A DNA stretch of 64,000 bases from JACMLC01 sp963720235 (GTDB taxonomy: Bacteria > Acidobacteriota > Blastocatellia > Pyrinomonadales > Pyrinomonadaceae): NCBI GenBank assembly GCA_963720235.1, contig OY970389.1, positions 2,914,001 through 2,978,000 of the forward strand. Direction: 5' to 3'. Every line of letters begins with the position of its first letter. Position 1 is the stretch's first letter. The notes beneath the pieces were generated by a model, which was not told the origin of the DNA, ran no database searches, and saw nothing but the letters and a program-made list of their open reading frames with translations. The position numbers were made by a program, and so were the translations under genes. This document shows positions 59,050 to 64,000 of this stretch, one piece after another.

Positions 59050-60552
59050 TTAGGCTCGCGCCTTTTTTTTTATCATCGGCAAGACATTGCTATCCTGCTC
59101 TTCTTCCGCAAGCGTCGGCACATAGAGGGACTGCCTCTGAAATTCATATCGCTGGTTGCTCTTGCTAAAGCGGAAGCGAAAAGATGTGACGTTCTCGCTA
59201 TGGCTTCGGCGATACAAAGATTGCAGGGCCGCAGCTAAGCTTGAATCCTCTTCCAGAATCGTCGGGTCAAAGGCCGATTCGTAGCCCAGCTCCTGCGCCG
59301 CCTCGTCTGCCGAAATAACCCCGGCGCGCGCTTTCGCCAGCACATTGTTGATTTCGATCTGTCTGGCTTGCGCGTCCGCCAGCAGATTTCTTGAGAAGGC
59401 TTTGTTGAAGGTAAGCGAGATGCCTTCGACATCAGTGCCGCCGAGCCGCGAATCCAAGCGATAGGTGCGCTCGCGGCGACGCTTGACGATGCGCTGAAAG
59501 TTGTGCGCCCGCGCCAGCAGCAATTGATAAACGACATCGGCGTAGGTTTCAGTCGTCGAATCGGTGCGCCCGAAAAACGCTGGCGACTGTCCAAGCCCCG
59601 ACATCACCGTCTCGGCAATCACGCGATAGACATCATAGAAGCCACTTCCGTTGGCCGTGACGTTCTCGCCTTTGAACTGCATATTGTCGTAGGCAACCAG
59701 CAACCCTTTATTAAAACTGCCGCTCAAAGACTCGCGCACATCCTTGAGATAAGTTTGCGCGCGACGGTCATATTCCTCTTCGCTTTCGCTGACTCGTTTG
59801 CTCAGACGCCTGACCATCACGCTCAAGAGGCCGAGGATTGAGAATTTGTTGACTATGTATTTGACATTCTCAACCACTTGATTCTGCATCTCCGTGATGG
59901 CTTGCACGGAGGCGGTCGCGGGCGGCTTGGCGTAAGGAGAGTTGTCAACTGTCTCAAGCGCGAAATAGCTATAAGTTTCAGGATGCAGGGGAATCAGGCC
60001 AGTCCTTGTGCGGCTGGCCCCGATGCCGACAAGCTGGTACGGTTTCCACTCGCCCTCTTCATAAAGAAAGCGAATATCTTCAACCGGCACGACGACAACT
60101 TTAGAGATGCGCCGCGCAGCGAGGTCAACAACATCTTCGGTTGAATCCGCGCCGCTCCACGCAAGCTGTGTCAGCTCCTGATTAATCAAGCCATCCACGC
60201 CCGCGCCGTGCGGGTAAATCCTCGCCGCCGTTTCATTGACCCGTTTCAAGGCAGCTTCCGCGCGTCCTTCGCTCGCCGCACTGACAGTCAACTGATGCCC
60301 TGTGTTGGCGAGGTTCACAATGTTGGTGACATGCTGCGAAAACTCTGGATGATAGAGCCAGAGCTGTTTCAAGACCTTGAGCATCTCAAAGCTGATGGGC
60401 GAGGCGACTCCAGCAAACCTGTCGGAAAAATTGGTCAGTGAGTAATTGAGTCCGACCTTCTCAACCGAGCTGCGGCCATCATTGGGCAGACTGATAGGCT
60501 CTGACCGTCTGAAGGAGTCCACCCAAGTTATTACTTTTTCCAGCAAGCCCAT
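59050..60552 (-). CDS. Portal protein
   Basis: A 500-residue protein forming the DNA entry ring. The N-terminus MGLLEKVITWVDSFRRSEPI is typical; other portal features are LWLYHPEFSQHVTNIVNLAN, VVVVPVEDIRFLYEEGEWKP (wing), KGLLVAYDNMQFKGENVTAN, YRVIAETVMSGLGQSPAFFG and a final helix with SADEAAQELGYESAFD. It precedes MuF and follows the large terminase by a 161-base gap. Its last codons ATA AAA AAA AAG GCG CGA GCC TAA contain the dnaX-type slippery heptamer. Confidence 0.88.
   Translation of the reverse strand: MGLLEKVITWVDSFRRSEPISLPNDGRSSVEKVGLNYSLTNFSDRFAGVASPISFEMLKVLKQLWLYHPEFSQHVTNIVNLANTGHQLTVSAASEGRAEAALKRVNETAARIYPHGAGVDGLINQELTQLAWSGADSTEDVVDLAARRISKVVVVPVEDIRFLYEEGEWKPYQLVGIGASRTRTGLIPLHPETYSYFALETVDNSPYAKPPATASVQAITEMQNQVVENVKYIVNKFSILGLLSVMVRRLSKRVSESEEEYDRRAQTYLKDVRESLSGSFNKGLLVAYDNMQFKGENVTANGSGFYDVYRVIAETVMSGLGQSPAFFGRTDSTTETYADVVYQLLLARAHNFQRIVKRRRERTYRLDSRLGGTDVEGISLTFNKAFSRNLLADAQARQIEINNVLAKARAGVISADEAAQELGYESAFDPTILEEDSSLAAALQSLYRRSHSENVTSFRFRFSKSNQRYEFQRQSLYVPTLAEEEQDSNVLPMIKKKARA
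59062..59068 (-). promoter_or_regulatory. -1 ribosomal frameshift site A-AAA-AAG (portal to MuF)
   Basis: In the portal frame the heptamer reads A-AAA-AAG, the same as the efficient dnaX site. After a -1 slip the next codons are GGC GCG AGC CTA AAA CTG, which is the MuF frame. A small GGC-GCGA-GCC stem lies directly behind it, and GGAGG further on. Confidence 0.7.
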
Positions 60553-60713
60553 ATTTTTTGCTCAATCAAACTTCGCGCGTATTCGCGCTATAAAGATTTG
60601 CCAATGCTTGGCGGCGTATTTTCCGGCTGAACCCTCGCTGGGGCGGCGTGGGGCGGGTCAGCGCGCGCGTTATGCTCTTATCGGCAAATTTTATGAACAC
60701 GATTTCAACCCTC

Positions 60714-62549
60714 TCAGCGCGCGTAGCCGACTTCCGGCAGAACGGCAGACCCGCATTGAAACTCTGCGAGATTCGTGACGCGGATGTAATTGGCAATCGC
60801 CAGCGCAATGAACCTATCATCGTGAAAGCCTGACATCGCGCCCCATTGCGTCTTCTGCGAATTCAGCCAGACCACGTTATGCGCCTGCTCGCACCACTCC
60901 TGATTTGAAAGACCTATCTCACCTGTCCTAACAGCCTGTTCAAGAAAAACTGCATACAAGGCTTTGTTAGCTGTCGTCGTGGCGATGCCAAACTCAGCTT
61001 CATCCATCGCTTCTTCATAACTTTTCTTTCCGTCCTCGACGGCGCGACGTTGCGCGACGGTCAGTTCCTTGTAAATCCGCTCCGGCTCAACCAGTTTGGT
61101 AAGTTCTTTGAGCGTGGCGATGCCGGTATTGTTTCGCTCGACGCCAATCACGGCGTAGTTATAACGGTCTGAAATTTCAACCAGCTTGTGCGCCAGCAAG
61201 TCCGGGCTAATTTTCAATTCCTTGCTGTAAACCTGCCTGCCCGTTAGTAAGTCAATCACTTCAATAGCCGATGAATCGCTATCGTCCTGACCCAAGCTGG
61301 TGTCACAGCCAATCAGATAAGAGCGGTTTTCAATCGGCCCTTGCGGTTCGCAAGTCACTTTCAAATAGAGCGGGCTAATAACATTGCGCGATGAGCCGTC
61401 AAAACACTTGAGGTCATTTTCGGGATGCTCGACAAGGAAGATTTTCAGTCCACGCTTTTTATCAATCCCGCCGAGTTCTTCAATCTTCAATCGACGCCAC
61501 GCCAGATATTCAGCTACGTCATTGCAATGCCATGTCTCTGTGCGCTTGACGTATTTGAACTTTTTCAGATGAGCCAGAATTCTTTCACAGACCTTAATCT
61601 CGTCTGCCGTAACTTTCGCTTCATTGAATCGTCGTTGTCGCTCAAGTTTTTCTTCTTCGGTCTTGGCATGAGAGTTCCAAACATCGCTGATGCTCTGGTC
61701 AGCAGTCAGCAGAACGTATGCCCCTTTGCATAAAGCGAAGCGGCAATCCTCAATCCGGTTTTCCCTCAGCCAGTACCACTCGTAAAAATGTGAAGTCCAG
61801 CCGCCCTTTTTCTCTTTGCCCTGCCGATAATAGAAATAAAATTTTTCTTTCCCGTTGGGCGTTGACTCAAGCGTAATCTCGCCCTTATCGGCGGCAGCCA
61901 TCAGCGCGGTAAAAACCTTTTCCTGATCGCCTTGCCAGAAAGGAATTTCCGTCAGGTGCGCGTCCGTCAGAGTTTGCGAGCGCAGCTTGCTTTCTTGACC
62001 GGGACGCGGATTGAGCGAAGTCAGGCGAGAGTCAATCACTCCTTTGCTCACATCCTGAAACTGAATTAACTCTTTCGAGTAGTAACGGGTCTCAGGCTTC
62101 AGGCGTGACGGCAAGTGCTGGTACATCGTGTCCAGCCGCGCCCAAAATTCTTCTTCGGCGTCAGGGTCGTGTGGCACGAAGCGGATGTTTCTTCCCGAAA
62201 ACAGAATCGCCTTGCATAGCTTTTTCGCTAAGAAGTAAGTGGTGACACCGCCTTGGCGAAACTTCAGAATTACATCGCGCCCGGTCAGCTTGAAATGCAG
62301 GTCGTTCTGCAAATCATTAAACCGGAAAGGAACAATCTTGTTATCCTCATGCTTCGAGCGAATGCGGATAAAATTTTCAATGAACAATTTCTGGACTTTT
62401 TTATCTGCCCAGTTCTTACGCCACCATGACAGGGGCGCGAGATGAATATCAAAACCGTCAGCCTGTTGCGCGAGCGCATCTGCCGCGTGATCTACCGCAG
62501 CGCTCATCCGCGCCCGGAGCTGCTCGTCAGTCGAGATCGCGCTTGCCAT
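60714..62549 (-). CDS. terL: Terminase large subunit
   Basis: A 611-residue packaging motor. The deviant Walker A LKFRQGGVTTYF (about 95-108) is the form with the lysine ahead of the loop that is usual in TerL; SQTLTDAHLTEIPFWQGDQE carries the Walker B region, and LESTPNGKEKFYF the coupling motif. The C-terminal nuclease has YLIGCDTSLGQDDSDS (first Asp), YAVIGVERNNTGIATLK (Glu) and GFHDDRFIALAIA (last Asp). ATG 62549 overlaps the small-subunit gene. Confidence 0.92.
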   Translation of the reverse strand: MASAISTDEQLRARMSAAVDHAADALAQQADGFDIHLAPLSWWRKNWADKKVQKLFIENFIRIRSKHEDNKIVPFRFNDLQNDLHFKLTGRDVILKFRQGGVTTYFLAKKLCKAILFSGRNIRFVPHDPDAEEEFWARLDTMYQHLPSRLKPETRYYSKELIQFQDVSKGVIDSRLTSLNPRPGQESKLRSQTLTDAHLTEIPFWQGDQEKVFTALMAAADKGEITLESTPNGKEKFYFYYRQGKEKKGGWTSHFYEWYWLRENRIEDCRFALCKGAYVLLTADQSISDVWNSHAKTEEEKLERQRRFNEAKVTADEIKVCERILAHLKKFKYVKRTETWHCNDVAEYLAWRRLKIEELGGIDKKRGLKIFLVEHPENDLKCFDGSSRNVISPLYLKVTCEPQGPIENRSYLIGCDTSLGQDDSDSSAIEVIDLLTGRQVYSKELKISPDLLAHKLVEISDRYNYAVIGVERNNTGIATLKELTKLVEPERIYKELTVAQRRAVEDGKKSYEEAMDEAEFGIATTTANKALYAVFLEQAVRTGEIGLSNQEWCEQAHNVVWLNSQKTQWGAMSGFHDDRFIALAIANYIRVTNLAEFQCGSAVLPEVGYAR

Positions 62550-63051
62550 AGTGCAGGCTCGCTCTTTCAATAAACTCGTCTTTGCGACGGTAGAAGAGCT
62601 TCGCTAAATCCGTGTCAACCTCTTTGGCCCACATCACAATCTGCTCAAACGCCTCGACAAAACTTTCAAAACTTGCGCTGCTCAAATCCAGTTTGCTGCG
62701 GAGCGCAATCTGCTGATCCGTGAGCTTGATAAACTTGTCAACCGCTTTGTCATCGCCCCCAAGGGCAAGACTTTGATAATGGTCTGCAAGCTGGACAACC
62801 GCTCTATATCTGCGCTCATCCTCTGAGGAAACCGCATTGATTTTTGCGTCCAGCGCGAGCTTCAGTGATTTCTCAAAGCCGAAGCGCGTTATCCAACCGA
62901 GCTTGTCGCCCCGGTCATACAGGTTCTGCTTGCTCCACGAGTGATAACCCGCGCGGCGCATCGCCTGTTCAATCTGCGCGCCGTTGCCGCCATAGTCGCA
63001 GTAAAACTTTCGCGCGAGATCAATTGCTTCCTGCTCATAGCGACTTGGCAT
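62527..63051 (-). CDS. Terminase small subunit-like DNA-binding protein
   Basis: A 174-residue protein upstream of terL and overlapping it by 23 bases. The N-terminus EAIDLARKFYCDYGGNGAQI followed by AMRRAGYHSWSKQNLYDRG forms a helix-turn-helix-like unit, as in small terminases that recognise the packaging site; the rest is a long helix region for ring formation. Identity rests on position and fold pattern. Confidence 0.68.
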   Translation of the reverse strand: MPSRYEQEAIDLARKFYCDYGGNGAQIEQAMRRAGYHSWSKQNLYDRGDKLGWITRFGFEKSLKLALDAKINAVSSEDERRYRAVVQLADHYQSLALGGDDKAVDKFIKLTDQQIALRSKLDLSSASFESFVEAFEQIVMWAKEVDTDLAKLFYRRKDEFIERASLHYGKRDLD

Positions 63052-63065
63052 CTGCTATCAATTCT

Positions 63066-63158
63066 CGTGGCGGGAGAGTCGGCTCGCCTGAGATGCAAGC
63101 GCCATTGTCTTTACCATCTCCTGCCACGTTTGCTTCTCTCAGCCCAGTAGAAGCAAAC
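63066..63158. repeat. Two hairpins between the receiver gene and the small terminase gene
   Basis: CGTGGCGGGAGA (63066-63077) pairs with TCTCCTGCCACG (63117-63128) with one mismatch, and GTTTGCTTCT (63128-63137) pairs perfectly with AGAAGCAAAC (63149-63158). They lie in the 108-base gap that precedes the terminase genes, a place where a packaging site or mRNA processing signal would be expected. Confidence 0.6.
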
Positions 63159-63159
63159 T

Positions 63160-63561
63160 CTAAACGCACTTACCGAAGGCCATCTCGCCCGACAGAGCCT
63201 TTTCAATATGCGAGATGATGGCAGTTGTTGCTTCGGGCTTGTAGATGACGCAGGCGTGCAGCCTCACAGCATCCGGCTCAATCTCACGAGGCTCTAAGGC
63301 TGTAAAGAAAATGATTGGAGTTGCCAAATCTCCCGCGTCTCTGATTTCCTCTGCCACAGTCACGCCGGTCTTCATCGGCATCGCATTGTCAAGAATCAGT
63401 AAGTTGTATGAAGGCCCGCTCTTCTGCGCTTCCTGATAGAGTTCAATCGCCTGCTGGCCTGTCTTGGCAAAATCAAATTGATATGCCGACCCTTTAAGGA
63501 CGTGGCTCAGCAGGCCGCGTGTGTCCGGGTTATCCTCAGCTATTAAGACTCGCGGATTCAT
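63160..63561 (-). CDS. Stand-alone response-regulator receiver protein inside the phage
   Basis: A 133-residue CheY-like protein: acidic pocket Glu9-Asp10 (VLIAEDNPDTRG), phospho-acceptor Asp58 in LLILDNAMPMKTG, switch Thr87 in IIFFTAL and Lys108 in VIYKPE. All active residues are intact, and there is no output domain. Its ATG overlaps the stop of the small membrane protein gene (ATGA), which shows it is translated with phage genes and not a stray host gene. No kinase is next to it, so a host kinase would have to supply phosphate. Confidence 0.88.
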   Translation of the reverse strand: MNPRVLIAEDNPDTRGLLSHVLKGSAYQFDFAKTGQQAIELYQEAQKSGPSYNLLILDNAMPMKTGVTVAEEIRDAGDLATPIIFFTALEPREIEPDAVRLHACVIYKPEATTAIISHIEKALSGEMAFGKCV

Positions 63562-63782
63562 TTCTTCGCGTACTCAATCAAGAGATACAGAGCGACTACT
63601 ATTGCCGCCCCAATCGCGCCCCATGCCGATGATTTATATTTCAGGAGCGCAATTTCAGTCTTCATGTTGGCGACTTCATCTGTCAGCTTCTCGACGCATT
63701 TCCTGAGTGCTTCCGTTTCCAAAAGCAGATGCCGTCGCCATTCTCCCCAGCCGTTTGTATCAGTCGAATGCTCATCAGCCAT
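63558..63782 (-). CDS. Small coiled-coil/membrane protein, XhlA-like
   Basis: A 74-residue protein with a hydrophilic N-terminus, a coiled coil (LLLETEALRKCVEKLTDEVA, NMKTEIALLKYK) and one C-terminal membrane helix (WGAIGAAIVVALYLLIEYA). This is the plan of XhlA-type accessory lysis proteins and some holin helpers of phages. Coupled to the receiver gene by a four-base overlap and located close to the start of the structural operon. Confidence 0.6.
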   Translation of the reverse strand: MADEHSTDTNGWGEWRRHLLLETEALRKCVEKLTDEVANMKTEIALLKYKSSAWGAIGAAIVVALYLLIEYAKK

Positions 63783-63800
63783 CGTGAGGCGTCCCTTGTG

Positions 63801-63998
63801 CTAGGCGGGCGGCTGCAAACGAATCAAATCCTCTTCCAGTCGCTTCTCACTGCGGCGAAAGATTTCAGCCGCGCGGCGGCAGGTCGCGCGGAAGGCTTCA
63901 AGGTCTCGTCGCTGCTTATCGTTTAGCTCTGGCGGCGGCGCACCGGGTTCAGCTACAGGAATAAATTCAAGAGCAGTGCGGATGCCGGAAGCAGAGAG
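63801..63998 (-). CDS. Unknown phage protein, C-terminal part only
   Basis: An open frame enters from the right edge and ends with TAG at 63801-63803. It reads about 65 residues, with a proline-rich piece (FIPVAEPGAPPPELND) and a charged helix (RRDLEAFRATCRRAAEIFRR). It stops 18 bases before the XhlA-like gene. It may be the tail of a lysis or regulatory protein; nothing allows a function to be named. Confidence 0.5.
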   Translation of the reverse strand, partial: LSASGIRTALEFIPVAEPGAPPPELNDKQRRDLEAFRATCRRAAEIFRRSEKRLEEDLIRLQPPA

Positions 63999-64000
63999 CC

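Larger units (their letters stand above)
40275..64000 (-). mobile_element. Prophage structural module (siphovirus type), right end outside the window
   Basis: A continuous minus-strand block of about 25 genes in the standard packaging-head-tail order: terminase, portal, MuF, protease, decoration, capsid, connectors, tail tube, chaperones, tape measure and tail tip. Gaps are short or genes overlap, unlike the host part, and the palindromic repeat families of the host are absent. The tail-tip end abuts the nested repeat at 39972-40190. No integrase, repressor or tRNA junction is visible, so the true left end (between 40158 and 40275) is an estimate. Confidence 0.9.

Overview
The window is a bacterial chromosome (about 1-40.2 kb) followed by a tailed-phage structural module read leftwards (about 40.3-64.0 kb). 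Pilin paralogs with a PilS/PilR pair, a tricorn-type protease, MsrPQ, a LolA operon and a dense population of intergenic palindromic repeats suggest a Gram-negative bacterium, most likely an acidobacterium of the Blastocatellia type. That placement is inference from gene content and repeat style; no rRNA or tRNA gene was seen.

Host layout. 0-2 kb: the end of a PfkB sugar kinase and a YcaQ-type DNA glycosylase. 2-7.7 kb: a membrane PAS histidine kinase and an NtrC-type regulator (PilS/PilR-like) next to three type IV pilin genes; the first two pilins are divergent and each has a good sigma-54 (-24/-12) site, so regulator and target promoters are visible together. 7.8-16.2 kb: a cell-surface glycan locus (two large membrane sugar-transfer proteins, a GT2 synthase, a flippase-type membrane protein, a methyltransferase and a GT4 transferase). 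16.3-19.9 kb: an ABC permease, TPR protein, ABC ATPase and LolA in one operon. 20.2-26.6 kb: a membrane-anchored protein and a signalling cluster: response regulator, RsbRD-like protein and a HAMP-PAS-PAS kinase (frameshifted) on the minus strand, and a small kinase-like protein plus a second NtrC-type regulator on the plus strand. 26.8-40 kb: msrP-msrQ, a 13-repeat TPR protein, an EF-G2-like GTPase, a Uma2 protein, two exported proteins, an FAD oxidoreductase and a tricorn-type protease.

Gaps between host genes are filled with inverted repeats of several unrelated families: seven copies built on CGCAAAGGCG, two on CCACAGAGACACAG, two nested CCCCGACAGGGG palindromes and several singletons. 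Some have entered genes and supply start codons, a signal-peptide region or a C-terminus.

Phage layout, in transcription order from the right edge: an unknown partial gene, an XhlA-like membrane protein, a stand-alone response-regulator receiver, small and large terminase, portal, MuF-like head protein, two small proteins, protease/scaffold, decoration protein, major capsid, connectors, tail terminator, tail tube, tail assembly chaperones, a 39-residue ORF, a 1701-residue tape measure with a transglycosylase domain, a tape-measure tail fragment, a gpL-like protein with a Hint (intein-like) domain, a PA14 tail protein and a lectin-like tail protein. This is a long-tailed siphovirus plan. Two genes end in textbook -1 slippery heptamers that lead exactly into the next frame: portal into MuF, and chaperone G into T. 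Integration, lysis and regulatory genes are not in the window.
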